A stretch of 64,000 bases of DNA from a bacterium (GTDB taxonomy: Bacteria; Planctomycetota; Planctomycetia; Isosphaerales; Isosphaeraceae): the NCBI GenBank assembly GCA_016125085.1, contig WGMM01000002.1:62001-126000 (forward strand), written 5' to 3'. The notes under the pieces are model-generated. The model saw nothing but the letters and a program-made list of their open reading frames with translations. It ran no database searches and was not told where the DNA came from. Position numbers and translations under genes: made by a program. Shown here piece by piece: positions 52,938 through 63,132 of this stretch (its first letter is position 1; the number at the start of each line of letters is the position of its first letter).

Positions 52938-55900
52938 TCAGGGCGAGGGCTTCGACGGCTCGCCCGTCGCGGGTTTGGCTGTGCCGGTCGGTGCAGCTGC
53001 CGCCGGAGCTTCTGGCACCGATACGCCAGCCGCCGGAACGGTCGCGGCAGGTTCGTCTGAAGCCTTTTTCGCGGCAGGCACAGGTTTGCCCATTTTCTCC
53101 AGATAGTACCGGGCGATCGGGCCGAATTCCGCATCGGGCTCCCGGGCCAGGGAATTCGTCAACGAATCCGCAGCGGCCGCGGGTGAGCCACTTTCGAGCT
53201 GGATCAACCCAAGCTCGAACTGCCGAAATGCCACGGCCCGCAACTGATCCGGCAATTCCATGAACGTCCGGGTCGCCGATCCGAGTTCGCCCGACAACCA
53301 GAGCTGCCCGGCCATCAGGCCCCGCCGCATTTCGTCCAGTCGTGCCACCGGGATCGACTCGTTGCCCCAGCCGAACACCGCGCCGGCATAATCGCCCAGC
53401 AGAGCCAAAACCAGCCCCTGGCGATACTTGCTGATCCCGGCCGAAGGCTCCATGCCCGTCGTGCCGACATTGCTCACGAAAGCGATCGCCTGATCCGGCA
53501 TCCCCATCTGGCAGTAAAGATCGATCAGGATCGGCAGGATCACGTCCGGGCTCGAGCCGGTCCGCTCCGCATCCCGCAGGTCGGGCAGAGCCGAATTGAC
53601 CATCCCCAGCCCCAAAGCCCGGTTGATGCGGACCATCGGATTGGCCTGCTCCTCGAGGCTCATGGAACTCATCTCGGTTTCCATCTGCTCAAGAGCCTGA
53701 TTCATCTGGGCAAGCTGCGAACGCCTTTCCGCCGCCAACGCGGCTTCAGGGTCGAGTTCCAGCGAAACCCGCAGGTGGTCGCGGGCCAGGTCGACGAAGT
53801 TCGCCAGCAACATCAGCTGGGCCATCTCGGCATGCATCGATGCGAGATACACCCGCTCTTCGCTGATGGCGGGGTTCGGCGGCGACGTTTCGATTGCGAA
53901 ATGCAGCGCCGCGACTCGCTGGCGGAACCTCAATCCCAGCGGACTCGGCCCAGCCTGCAGCGATACGATCTGCGGCGTGTTCTCCGGAGTCAGAGCAATG
54001 CCCGCCATCAGGGCGAGTTCCTGCAGGTGCAGCGACCGGTACGCGTCCGCGAGAATCCGATAGCCCTGCGATTGATCAGGCTTTACGGCGATAGCCCGGC
54101 GGGCTTCCCGAATCGCCGCGATCGCCTGTGCTGGTGTCGGAATCCGTGGCGTGGCCGAGTCGGTCGTCGTGCCGGGCGGAATCAGCCACCTCAGCGCGGC
54201 CTGGGCGTGCGGCTGAACCAGGGCCATCGACTTACTGGCGATCACCTGATCCAGCGAACTGGTGAACGCTGGCGGACGATCGAACGCGGGCAACTGGTCG
54301 TCCTGGCGGTAAACGATCCGGTCGGCGTCCAGAATTCGCGACTTGAAAAAGGCCAGATCCGCCGCCGGGGCATCGGATCGGCCGAACATGGCAACCACGC
54401 CATCATCGTAAAATGGAATCCAGTTCGGGCTCGCGTAAAGCCGCGAAAGTGTCAACGGCGCTTCTCGATCCGTGAAAGTGTTCATCGCCTGGATCATCAC
54501 TACCGAGATTCCGTGCTTGTCCAGAATCGGCTTCCAGGCCTCGACGTCGTCGTCACGCAGTGATTCGCGCAGCTTGTCCCGCTCGGTGAAAAGCGTATCG
54601 CTGAAAAGGTTGCGCCGGCTGTCTAAGTAGGTCTTGCGTTCCGGAAAGGCTTTCCAAAGCACCGCATCGGCTTGTGAAGCATTCCAGTTGAAGACTTGCC
54701 CCTTGATCTCGGCCTTCTTGAGAAATTCGGCGGATTCGAACGCGAACCGGTCCGGGTCGAAGCCCAGGCCGAACGTCGGTGAAGCAAGAGGCAGGCCATA
54801 GCCCGTGATGTGCACGACCGCGAGACCGAAAAGGGCCAGGATCGTCAGCCCGCGGCCGCCGATCGAAAAAGTCGCCCATTCCCAGCCGAGATGCCCTTCC
54901 GTACCGAACGAATCGGTGAACCACTCCTCAAGATTCAGACCGACGATGACAGCCAGAACGATGGTGAATTCGCCCGCGAACCGATACCAGAGCCCCCACG
55001 CGAGAGCCGCGATAACGAAAGTCAGGAACCGATCGAGCCGGAACCGGTCCGAATTGAGCCAGAACGACACTGCACCGATCACGGCCAGCAGGGCAAGCAG
55101 CATCATGTATTCGAGCCGGAGGTTATCAGGCAAAGTGATCGACCCGAGAGGATTCCCGGGGATCATCGTGTACTGATTCGCCAGCCGGAACGAAGCGCCA
55201 AAACCGAAAATTGTCCAGGGGTTGATCAGGCACGCCAGGAACGATGCCCCGACCGGGCCGGCCAGCGACTTCGCCGCGACCGGCGGATCGAGCTTGTCAC
55301 CCGCCACGAAAAGCCCCGCCAGCCATGCGGCCAGGATGAGCAGCCCGAATCCGGCCGAAGGAGCGAAATTCACCCAGACCACGAACAGAGCCGGTATCGC
55401 CCACGCCGTCTTCGGCTTCCTGCCGTCAGTCACGAGGAACATCAGCCGCAGCAGAACGGCCAGACACAACAAGCCCCAAAGTTCAGGCCCGACGAGCCCG
55501 GAACCGATCCGCTCGTAGATCGAAAGATAGATCACCGCGCCCAGCAGAACGCAACGGCCCCACAGCCCCTGCCGCGTGGACCCGATCCCCAGAAGCACGA
55601 AAAACGTGGCGAGTCGCACAAGAGCATGAAGGATCGTAACAGCTGACGCACCATACTGTTCAGTCTTTTCGGCCGGAGCGAACGAGCTTCCCAGGCCGTA
55701 GACTACGTACGAAACGGCTTCGTAAGCCCAGCCCAGGTTGATCCAGCGAGTCCCTTCGGCCGTGTACGAAAACGGATCTTTCGTGGCCGGAAAGCCTTGC
55801 GAAAGCGTGTAGGAACCGCTTCGCAGCGAAGACCAGACGGAGCTGTCCTCGAACAGGCTCAGGCTCGTCACGAACGCCAGAACCAGAAGCCCGGCAGCGA

Positions 55901-56039
55901 CATAGAGATTGTAGTACCGATTCCATTCGACGACCTTCTCGGGCGTCCATGGCTCAGGCGGCTTTTTCTCCGTCGCCGCAGTCGCATCGCCCTGAGTTTG
56001 CACCGGGTCTTCGTTCGTCTGGGTGGTGTCGCTGGACAT
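52938..56039 (-). CDS. Polytopic membrane protein with TPR-like C-terminus
   Basis: The product has 1033 residues from the ATG at 56039. Residues ~35-460 hold about ten membrane helices with the motif 'DPFSYTAEGTRWINLGWAY' after the first periplasmic loop, a hallmark of planctomycete GT-C-like membrane proteins ('..DPFSyT..g..W.n..Wl.e'). Residues ~460-620 form an exported domain, and ~640-1000 a series of TPR-like helices ('SQGYRILADAYRSLHLQEL'). The C-terminus is Ala/Pro-rich. Function unknown; a glycosyl- or lipid-transfer role would be speculation. Confidence 0.88.
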   Translation of the reverse strand: MSSDTTQTNEDPVQTQGDATAATEKKPPEPWTPEKVVEWNRYYNLYVAAGLLVLAFVTSLSLFEDSSVWSSLRSGSYTLSQGFPATKDPFSYTAEGTRWINLGWAYEAVSYVVYGLGSSFAPAEKTEQYGASAVTILHALVRLATFFVLLGIGSTRQGLWGRCVLLGAVIYLSIYERIGSGLVGPELWGLLCLAVLLRLMFLVTDGRKPKTAWAIPALFVVWVNFAPSAGFGLLILAAWLAGLFVAGDKLDPPVAAKSLAGPVGASFLACLINPWTIFGFGASFRLANQYTMIPGNPLGSITLPDNLRLEYMMLLALLAVIGAVSFWLNSDRFRLDRFLTFVIAALAWGLWYRFAGEFTIVLAVIVGLNLEEWFTDSFGTEGHLGWEWATFSIGGRGLTILALFGLAVVHITGYGLPLASPTFGLGFDPDRFAFESAEFLKKAEIKGQVFNWNASQADAVLWKAFPERKTYLDSRRNLFSDTLFTERDKLRESLRDDDVEAWKPILDKHGISVVMIQAMNTFTDREAPLTLSRLYASPNWIPFYDDGVVAMFGRSDAPAADLAFFKSRILDADRIVYRQDDQLPAFDRPPAFTSSLDQVIASKSMALVQPHAQAALRWLIPPGTTTDSATPRIPTPAQAIAAIREARRAIAVKPDQSQGYRILADAYRSLHLQELALMAGIALTPENTPQIVSLQAGPSPLGLRFRQRVAALHFAIETSPPNPAISEERVYLASMHAEMAQLMLLANFVDLARDHLRVSLELDPEAALAAERRSQLAQMNQALEQMETEMSSMSLEEQANPMVRINRALGLGMVNSALPDLRDAERTGSSPDVILPILIDLYCQMGMPDQAIAFVSNVGTTGMEPSAGISKYRQGLVLALLGDYAGAVFGWGNESIPVARLDEMRRGLMAGQLWLSGELGSATRTFMELPDQLRAVAFRQFELGLIQLESGSPAAAADSLTNSLAREPDAEFGPIARYYLEKMGKPVPAAKKASDEPAATVPAAGVSVPEAPAAAAPTGTAKPATGEPSKPSP

Positions 56040-57055
56040 CGTTGGTTCTGACTTCGAGAGGTGATTCGACAACTCTTCGAAAACCGCCGCCGAAACCGAC
56101 GTGAGAAACACGCCCGGCATACGATTTTCGCCACGGTGACAGTCTGGCTCGCTATTTCCGGATACTAAAGAACATAGACGCGCGGGGCCGCGACGGTCAA
56201 GTGGCGAAGCCCGTCACGAACGTGAGAGAAACAATGGACTCCGCCCCCTGCGAGCCCAGGATGCAGCAGGAATGACGCATTCGGTCGAAACCATACTTCG
56301 CGAAGCCGCCGCCTGATCGATACGAATCGGAACATTCGGAGAAATTTCGGATTCCCGAGCTTCGCTTCCAACGATCCAGTCATTCGAATCCTTCGAATCT
56401 GCGCGACCGGTAAAATTGGACGATTCAGCCTTGAACTCGAACCTGTGCCCCTGGATCACGGACTAGTTCAAGACCAGAACGTCCCCTGCCCATGCTCATA
56501 GCCACAAGCATCGATGCGGCTGACTGTTATGCTCTGTTTGCGAAACGGAATCCATTTCGACTGCCGAACTCGACCGGACTGAAACAATATCACGCATAAG
56601 CGACTGCATGATAATCACTTACGATTGGATTGCGAAACGAAACCCGACTCCACTGTCCGAATCTGGTGGCGATCTCTCTGCAGCATACTCTTCCGAGAAG
56701 ATCGAGTCTGCTGAACGTAATACGTGAATGCCATGCCGCAGCCTTCGGCGATGCGACGAACGGAGCAGGCCGGCACATAGGCATCGAACCCGTAATCACT
56801 TGCTCTCCAGACGTTTCAGCGCGAATTACGAAACGGATTCCCGGCGTGGCCCCGTTCTTTCCCATGACTGGCCAGTTTCTTCGGATGCTTTTCGGCGATA
56901 GTTCTTTGGGGTGCCGTAGCAGGCTATGTCGATCTTTCTCAATTCGGCTGGAGACGAGCAGACGATGAGGCCCGGGCACGATCGAGCGACCATGCCGGGC
57001 CTGCGAAGTCTTCGTGTGGTACGGGCACCGACGGACCGCAGGTCAAAACGGAAGA
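56040..57055. other. Intergenic region without recognisable gene
   Basis: About 1 kb. A minus frame at 56590-56979 is open but has no family resemblance or ribosome binding site. A stretch near 56780-56830 superficially recalls the 3' half of a tRNA but does not fold into one. I see no RNA gene, terminator with T tract, or repeat. Confidence 0.6.
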
Positions 57056-60040
57056 TCAGCGCGGCGGTGCCGACGGGCTTTGGAGATACCGGAACAGGTC
57101 CCGAATTTCGTCGTCTTTCAGAGGATCGAGAAGCCCTTCGGGCATGAGCGAAACTTCGGAAAGCTTCACTTCCTCGATCTCGGCGTTCGTGACTTTCGTC
57201 GTTTTCCGTTCGGCGTCGATGATGCTCAGCCCCGCGTCGTTACGGTCTGCCAAAAGACCATGCAGCACCCGGCCGTCCTTCAATGCGACCTGCACCGCCT
57301 GGTATTCGCTCCGGATCTGGGCACTCGGGTCGACCAGCGAGGTCAGCAGGAAGTCGAGATTGCCCCGGTCGGCACCGTTGAGTTCCGGGCCGAGTGCCGA
57401 ACCGTCGCCGAAAAGCTGATGGCAATTCGCGCAGGTTTTCAGGAAAACGGCGCGCCCGCGGGCCGCGACGCCTTTGTCGCCTTCGGGGAGAATGCCACGA
57501 ATTTCGGCGATGCGGCGGACGCGGGCCTCGCTCGTCGGCCGCAGCGGCCGCCCCCAGACCTTTTCCAAAAGCGCGGCGATTTCCTTATCCCCCAGCGAGT
57601 CGATCGCCTGTGCACCCTGAGCGGTCAGTCGCGATTTTTCGACTTTCCCCTCGGCAATCGCCGTAAGCAGGGCTTTCGCCCATGCTGGCCGCTTGACCAG
57701 AAGGCTCACGGCCTGTGCCTGCGACGCGGCCGGCCAGGCTGACATTCGGGCAAGCACCTTGCCGGCCAGAGCCGGGTCGTTCACCGCACCGGCCTGAGCC
57801 AGAGCTTCGGTCACGAGCGGCGCGGGTGTCGCCGGGTTGTCGATGAGCCGGCCGATGTCCTGGCCGATCGCCGTATCGCCCGACGCCCCAAGAGATTTCA
57901 GAAGCGACTGCCGCAGGGCCGGCGGGCGAGTTTCGTCAGCGATCATGGCCCGGGTGCGCCGGACGGCTTCCGGCTGACCGAATTTGAGTGCCGCCCGGAA
58001 CAGGCTCGAATCGGGTTCGCCCGTGCCCGCGGCCGTTTCGATCGCCTTTCGCCAGGGCTCGGTCAGCTTCGCAGCGGCCGAAGCCCCCTGCTCAAGCTCG
58101 GTTTCGACGATCTTCCGCCGATCGGGGCCAAGTCGATCGTAAATCGTCCAGAGCCTGTTCCAGTCCTCGGTTTTGCCCCTGGCCACGAGCATCCGGGCCA
58201 GCCTGGGCAGAAGTGTCTGAACCACGACCGGCCTTTCCAGCACTGCCGAACCGGGCAGCCACTCCATGAGGATATCCGGATGTTCGAGAAAATGGGCCTG
58301 AAGCGTCCACCAGACCGTCAGCGGGATCATGGGATCCTTGAGGATGTCGTCCCGTTCGGTCAATTTGGCCAGGATCGGCAGCATCATGCCGGTCGGCCAG
58401 CGGCGGCAAGTGGCGGCCAGTTGCAGGAGAACCGCAGGCGTCTTCTCTTCGAAAGCCAGTTCTTCGAGCTTGTCCGCCAGGGCCCGATTGAGAATGTGGT
58501 CGTTGCCGAGGAACCGGATCGTCCATTCCCGGATCGCGGGCGAACGATCGGCCAGAAGATCCATCGCGAATCGTGCATCGATCGGGCCCATCGAACCAAG
58601 CGCCCAAAGGGACCGAAGCCGGGTTTCGTCGTCGAGATCCTGGCTTCGCACGTTGCTCATGAGCGGCTCGCGGGCCGATACGTCGGCCCGGAACAACAGT
58701 TCCTCACGCGCCTGTCTCGCGAAAAAGTCGCTGGGGCCGGCCAGTCGTCCGATCAGCTGGTCGATCGATTCGCGGGTCAGGTCATACTTCGGACTCGACG
58801 GCGTTCCCTTCAGGGCGACGCGATAGATCCGGCCGTTGGTCTTGTCCCAGTTGTCGCGCGGGTCGAGGTGGCTGGCGCGGCGGTCGTACCAGTCCACGAC
58901 ATATACGGCATCGTCCGGGCCGGTCAGCAGATCGATCGGGCGGAACCACGGGTCGTCGGCATCGATCAGGGTCGTCCCGAACTTGCCCTTGAACGTTGAC
59001 CCGAGAGGTTCGAGATCATGCCTGTAAACCGCATTCGACAGCAGATTTCCGCCGATGAACGAGTTCATGTATTCAGGCGGCAGCGCTTTGCCGCGATAGA
59101 TGATGCCCCCGGGCGTAACGTGGCCGCCCTTCTTCGGGCCGTCGTAGGCGATTGCGTCGAAGTAACCGTAAGCGTAAGGGTTATGCAGCGGGCCGTGCTT
59201 GGAGAAACCCTTCCAGTAATACCCGCCCTGGGTCATGTGAAAGGTGATGAAGGCCCCGTTCGAAGAGCCGAAAGCCTGGCCGGTGCGGTCGAAGTCGAGC
59301 CCCCAGGTGTTGCCGCCCCCTTCCGCGAACAGCTCGAAACGCTTGCCGGGATAGTGATACCGCCAGATGCCCTGCTGGAATTCGCTGCCCTGGATGCGTG
59401 CGGTAACCGTCGACCCCTGAGCGCCATACAGCCAGCCGTCCGGGCCCCAGGCCAGGCTGTTGACGACGGCGTGGGCGTCCTGCAGGCCGAAGCCCGTGAG
59501 CAGCACTTCCGGGTCGCCGTCGGGCCGGTCGTCGTGATTCTTGTCGGCGTAATAAAGAAGATACGGAGCCTGACCGATGAAGACGCCGTCATAACCCACG
59601 GCGATGGCCGAAGCCAGGTTCAGCCCTTCCAGAAAGGTCGTGACCTTGTCGGCCTTGCCGTCGCCGTCCGTGTCTTCGAGAATTTTGATCCGGTCCTTAC
59701 CGCGCGGGCCACGCGGGGGCGGTTCGGGCACCTTGTCGTATTCCGTCCGCAAGTACACATCGACCGTGACCGGTTTGAGCCCTTCTGGTACCGGGTATTG
59801 CAGATACTCGATAACCCAGAGACGCCCCTTGTGATCCCAGCAGGCCGCGACGGGCTGGCGGATGTCTGGTTCCGAGGCGAACACGTTCACGGCGATTCCG
59901 TCAGGCACTTTCATCCGCCGCGCGGCCTCTTCCGGCGAATATCCCTGGGCGTTCGCGGCGACCGGTATCGTCAGGACAAACGCCGCGACGCGCAGAGCGG
60001 CTGACGCGAACCGGTGGAGCGGAAGAAGTGAATCGGTCAT
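57056..60040 (-). CDS. PVC-type haem-binding CxxCH protein (membrane-bound dehydrogenase family)
   Basis: The product has 994 residues from the ATG at 60040. Signal peptide 1-32. Residues ~40-420 are a beta-propeller glucose/sorbosone dehydrogenase-like domain ('DTDGDGKADKVTTFLEGL', 'SLAWGPDGWLYGAQGSTVT', 'GGNTWGLDFDRTGQAF', 'GPDDAVYVVDWYDRRASHL'). Residues ~430-830 are HEAT-like helical repeats. A C-terminal cytochrome c-like domain has 'CANCH' (Cys870-His874) and the 'GPELNGADRGNLDFLLTSL' family phrase. Periplasmic electron-transfer or sugar/alcohol oxidation is supposed for the family but unproven. No partner DUF1501/DUF1553 gene is nearby. Confidence 0.95.
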   Translation of the reverse strand: MTDSLLPLHRFASAALRVAAFVLTIPVAANAQGYSPEEAARRMKVPDGIAVNVFASEPDIRQPVAACWDHKGRLWVIEYLQYPVPEGLKPVTVDVYLRTEYDKVPEPPPRGPRGKDRIKILEDTDGDGKADKVTTFLEGLNLASAIAVGYDGVFIGQAPYLLYYADKNHDDRPDGDPEVLLTGFGLQDAHAVVNSLAWGPDGWLYGAQGSTVTARIQGSEFQQGIWRYHYPGKRFELFAEGGGNTWGLDFDRTGQAFGSSNGAFITFHMTQGGYYWKGFSKHGPLHNPYAYGYFDAIAYDGPKKGGHVTPGGIIYRGKALPPEYMNSFIGGNLLSNAVYRHDLEPLGSTFKGKFGTTLIDADDPWFRPIDLLTGPDDAVYVVDWYDRRASHLDPRDNWDKTNGRIYRVALKGTPSSPKYDLTRESIDQLIGRLAGPSDFFARQAREELLFRADVSAREPLMSNVRSQDLDDETRLRSLWALGSMGPIDARFAMDLLADRSPAIREWTIRFLGNDHILNRALADKLEELAFEEKTPAVLLQLAATCRRWPTGMMLPILAKLTERDDILKDPMIPLTVWWTLQAHFLEHPDILMEWLPGSAVLERPVVVQTLLPRLARMLVARGKTEDWNRLWTIYDRLGPDRRKIVETELEQGASAAAKLTEPWRKAIETAAGTGEPDSSLFRAALKFGQPEAVRRTRAMIADETRPPALRQSLLKSLGASGDTAIGQDIGRLIDNPATPAPLVTEALAQAGAVNDPALAGKVLARMSAWPAASQAQAVSLLVKRPAWAKALLTAIAEGKVEKSRLTAQGAQAIDSLGDKEIAALLEKVWGRPLRPTSEARVRRIAEIRGILPEGDKGVAARGRAVFLKTCANCHQLFGDGSALGPELNGADRGNLDFLLTSLVDPSAQIRSEYQAVQVALKDGRVLHGLLADRNDAGLSIIDAERKTTKVTNAEIEEVKLSEVSLMPEGLLDPLKDDEIRDLFRYLQSPSAPPR

Positions 60041-60332
60041 CGGCGTGTGCGTTCCGTGATGGGGAGGCGTTGGCTGTTCGCTCGAAGGGTCTGGGCAACT
60101 CAGGCGAGTGAACGGGCGCATCGCCGCTGGATCCATGATCGATCGGGCCAATCAGGCGGGCAAGTGTCCACGATTCTAAGACCCGAAGCGGCATGGCGAA
60201 ACAGGCAATCGCCCCAAAACGGGAACTTTCGCCGATCGCTTTCGCGAGCCCCGACCTGATAATAATGTTGACGGGCACTCCGAACCACTGGCCCGGATTC
60301 CGAAGGCACATGTCTCGATCAGGATTTTGCCG

Positions 60333-60965
60333 ATGACTGTCTCGCGACCGGTCTCAGTTCCGATTCATCCCGAGCCGCTGATTCTCGCCAGCGGTTCCCC
60401 CCGCAGGTCGGAACTGCTGAAAAAAGCCGGAGTACGGTTCCGGGTACAGCCGTCGGGTTTCGTCGAACCCGCCCCTGCCGCGGATCAGGACGTCCGGCAC
60501 TACGTCTCCCAGCTCGCCTGGAACAAAGCCTGGGATGTGGCCCGGCATGAGCGATCCGGCTGGATCCTGGCGGCAGACACGGCTGGCGATCTGGAGGGCC
60601 TGGCGCTCAACAAGCCGATCGACCGGGCCGATGCCGAACGAATGCTGCGGCTGCAGGAAGGCCGCGAGATCGCGATCCATACCGGGGTGTGCCTGATGCG
60701 GGCCGGCGGGCGGTTCTGGCACGGGTTCGTCGAGACTTCAGTGATCCGGATGCGTCCATTGACCGACACGGAGCGGCTGGCGTATCTTGAATCTGGCCAA
60801 TGGGAAGGAAAGGCCGGGGCGTACGGCGTTCAGGACGACGACCCGATCGTCACCACCGTTACCGGCACCTGGTCGAACGTCGTCGGTCTGCCGCTCGAAT
60901 CGGTTCTGCAGCTTTTCGAACGCTGCTCCGAGCCGAATGACCCCGGCATGACGGGTATGGATTGA
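60333..60965 (+). CDS. maf: Maf-like nucleotide pyrophosphatase
   Basis: The product has 210 residues from the ATG at 60333; a TTG at 60327 is in frame, but AGGA at 60321-60324 is better placed for the ATG. 'LILASGSPRRSELLKKAGV' is the Maf P-loop-like signature. 'ILAADTAGDLEG' and 'EGKAGAYGVQDDDPIVTTV' complete the fold, although the usual metal-site motif 'AADTVV' is here 'AADTAG'. Family enzymes hydrolyse non-canonical or regular NTPs (dTTP/UTP type). Confidence 0.92.
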   Translation: MTVSRPVSVPIHPEPLILASGSPRRSELLKKAGVRFRVQPSGFVEPAPAADQDVRHYVSQLAWNKAWDVARHERSGWILAADTAGDLEGLALNKPIDRADAERMLRLQEGREIAIHTGVCLMRAGGRFWHGFVETSVIRMRPLTDTERLAYLESGQWEGKAGAYGVQDDDPIVTTVTGTWSNVVGLPLESVLQLFERCSEPNDPGMTGMD

Positions 60966-60992
60966 GTCACCTGTACGGGACCGCCACGTCGC

Positions 60993-62030
60993 ATGAATAC
61001 GAAACGCCCCGACATTCTCGCCGCCGTGCGGCACCGGTCGCTCCCCTGGGTCATCGTGGCCGCCGGAGCGGTCGTCTGGATGATGGCCGACCGAAGTCAA
61101 GGAAATCACGGTATCCTGATGCGACCCGCCGAAGCCCAGGAACCGGCACGGCCCCTCAAACCGGCCGCCGTCGATGGCGCCAGGGCTCTCGGTTATCTGA
61201 AGAAGATCTGCGACATCGGCCCCCGGCCCGCGGGCTCCGAAGCCAACGCCCGCCAGCGTGCCATGGTGGCCGAACTTTGGAAGGCCAACGGCCTGACCGT
61301 CTCCGAACAGCCCTTCACGGCGATCGACCCGGTCAGCCGCGAGAGCAAGAACCTCGTGAACCTGATCGGTTCGTGGAAGCCGGAACGGACCAAGCGGGTC
61401 GTCATCGGTGCCCACTACGACACCCGCCCGTTCCCGGACGAAGAGCCCGACCTGAACAAGCGGCGCGGCCGGTTCATCGGCGCCAACGACGGCGCCTCGG
61501 GCGTCGCCCTGCTCATGGAGCTTTCGCACCATCTGCCCAAGATGGAAACCGAATGGGGCGTCGATTTCGTCCTGTTCGACGGCGAAGAGCTGGTCTATGG
61601 CCGGAATGGCGACTACTTCCTCGGCTCGCGCCACTTCGCCCGCAAGTATCTGGCCGACAAGAAGTCGCGGAAATGGACGTACGAAGCCGGCCTGATCCTC
61701 GACATGGTCGCCGACAAGGACCTGCTGATCGAGCAGGAACAATACAGCCTGGAATATGCCGGGCAAGTCGTTCGCAGCGTCTGGGACACCGCCCGGGTCA
61801 TGGGCGAGAAGCGTTTCCAGGCCACGATCGGCTCCGCCGTGCTCGATGACCACATCCCTCTGAACCAGGCCGGAATTCCGACGGCCGACATTATCGACTT
61901 CGACTACCCCCACTGGCACACGATCGAAGACACAGCCGACAAATGCTCGGGCGAAAGCCTGGCGGCCGTAGGGAGGGTCGTCTCCGCCTGGCTGGAGCTT
62001 GGGCCTTCAGCAGTCAAGTCGCGGCGCTGA
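60993..62030 (+). CDS. M28-family exported peptidase / glutaminyl cyclase-like
   Basis: The product has 345 residues with an N-terminal signal/anchor helix ('WVIVAAGAVVWMMADRSQG'). M28 metal ligands: 'IGAHYDTRPFPDEEPD' (His), 'IGANDGASGVALLMEL' (Asp), 'DFVLFDGEEL' (Glu pair) and 'DYPHWHTIEDT' (late His). The glutaminyl-peptide cyclotransferase-like branch is suggested by the bridging-Asp region and the 'GANDGASG' context. Substrate unknown. It ends 10 bp before the methyltransferase start, so the two could be co-transcribed. Confidence 0.92.
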   Translation: MNTKRPDILAAVRHRSLPWVIVAAGAVVWMMADRSQGNHGILMRPAEAQEPARPLKPAAVDGARALGYLKKICDIGPRPAGSEANARQRAMVAELWKANGLTVSEQPFTAIDPVSRESKNLVNLIGSWKPERTKRVVIGAHYDTRPFPDEEPDLNKRRGRFIGANDGASGVALLMELSHHLPKMETEWGVDFVLFDGEELVYGRNGDYFLGSRHFARKYLADKKSRKWTYEAGLILDMVADKDLLIEQEQYSLEYAGQVVRSVWDTARVMGEKRFQATIGSAVLDDHIPLNQAGIPTADIIDFDYPHWHTIEDTADKCSGESLAAVGRVVSAWLELGPSAVKSRR

Positions 62031-62040
62031 GAAAACCCAC

Positions 62041-63132
62041 GTGGACTCGGCGGACTCGCCCACGACAGCCGTAAGACTCATATGCCGGCGGTGCCTAAGT
62101 GCGCTGGACTGGCCCGGCCGAGATGCGACTCTCCTGTCTTGCACCTGCGGGGCAGAATATCCCTGCCTGTGCGGAATTCCGGATTTACGGACGACGGCCG
62201 ACCCTTACTGCGGCAACGATCGTGACGCCGTAATCGCTGCCGACCTGAACGAAGCATCGCGTAATCTGACTTTCGCCGAGCTGCTCGAGAGATATTACTT
62301 GCGGCATTGCCCGGAACTCGGCCCAGCCGACGTCCAGAGGCAAATGAGGCATATTCTCGAAGGCCCGACACCGCTCGAACGATCGGATCAAGATACAGCG
62401 GCAGCCGTTCCGGTCCTCGACATTGGCTGCGGTGCCGGCAGCGGCCTGATCGCTTTCGCTCGTGAGTTGCCGTCTGATCAACTGATCGGGATGGATATCG
62501 CCATGCGTTGGCTCGTTCTGGCCCGCAGGCGGCTCGACGAAGCAGGCCTGGGCGATATGCGCCTGGTGTGTTGCGAGGGCGAAGCGATGCCGTTTACGGA
62601 CAACGCATTCGGGACGATCCACGGCGGCGATGTCATCGAGCATGTGGCTGACGCCGAGGCCGTGCTCGGCGAAACGGCCCGAGTGCTTGAGCCCGGCGGC
62701 CGGGCACTTTTCCGGACACCGAACCGGATGAGCCTGACACCCGAGCCGCATGTGGGCCTGCCTTTTGCAGGCTGGCTGCCGCGCAAGTGGGCCGCCGGAT
62801 ATTGCCGAATGCTGGGCGCGCCGCCATTTCAGGGCATTTTCACGCGGACTCTGGCAGGCTGGAATCGGGCTGCCCGGGTGGTCTCAGGAAGGTATCCGGA
62901 AGTGGCGATCGACGTGCAGCCGGCTCTCGTGAATACCGGCCAGGAACGCAGCAGCGGGCTCGTGGGCCTTTACGATGCGGCCCTGAAACGTTCCGGAGCG
63001 TTTCGGGCCTTCGCCGTCAGGTTCGGCCCGGTTCTTGAGATTCGCATGGAAAAGCGACTCGAACGAGCCGTAACACCAGCCGGCCCATTCCGCGAAGCTC
63101 CAGGCCTTGAGCAGGGCAAGCGTCCAGGGTAG
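62041..63132 (+). CDS. SAM-dependent methyltransferase with N-terminal zinc-ribbon-like Cys cluster
   Basis: The product has 363 residues from the GTG at 62041; a TTG at 61999 overlapping the peptidase stop is in frame. The N-terminus has 'CRRCLSALDWPG' and 'LLSCTCGAEYPCLCGIPDL', a Trm112-like Cys cluster. The class I methyltransferase fold starts with 'VLDIGCGAGSGLIAFAREL' and continues with 'IHGGDVIEHVADAEAVLGE' and 'RVLEPGGRALFRTPN'. The last ~60 residues lie within the antisense part of the next gene, and the final 20 look non-conserved. Confidence 0.88.
   Translation: MDSADSPTTAVRLICRRCLSALDWPGRDATLLSCTCGAEYPCLCGIPDLRTTADPYCGNDRDAVIAADLNEASRNLTFAELLERYYLRHCPELGPADVQRQMRHILEGPTPLERSDQDTAAAVPVLDIGCGAGSGLIAFARELPSDQLIGMDIAMRWLVLARRRLDEAGLGDMRLVCCEGEAMPFTDNAFGTIHGGDVIEHVADAEAVLGETARVLEPGGRALFRTPNRMSLTPEPHVGLPFAGWLPRKWAAGYCRMLGAPPFQGIFTRTLAGWNRAARVVSGRYPEVAIDVQPALVNTGQERSSGLVGLYDAALKRSGAFRAFAVRFGPVLEIRMEKRLERAVTPAGPFREAPGLEQGKRPG

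Noticed and set aside
56770..56840. tRNA-like stretch ('catcgaacccgtaatcac' and surroundings, minus strand)
   Set aside because: The T-loop does not match and acceptor and anticodon stems cannot be paired.
56590..56979. Minus-strand open frame of 129 residues in the 1-kb gap
   Set aside because: Mixed codon bias, no ribosome binding site and no recognisable motif.
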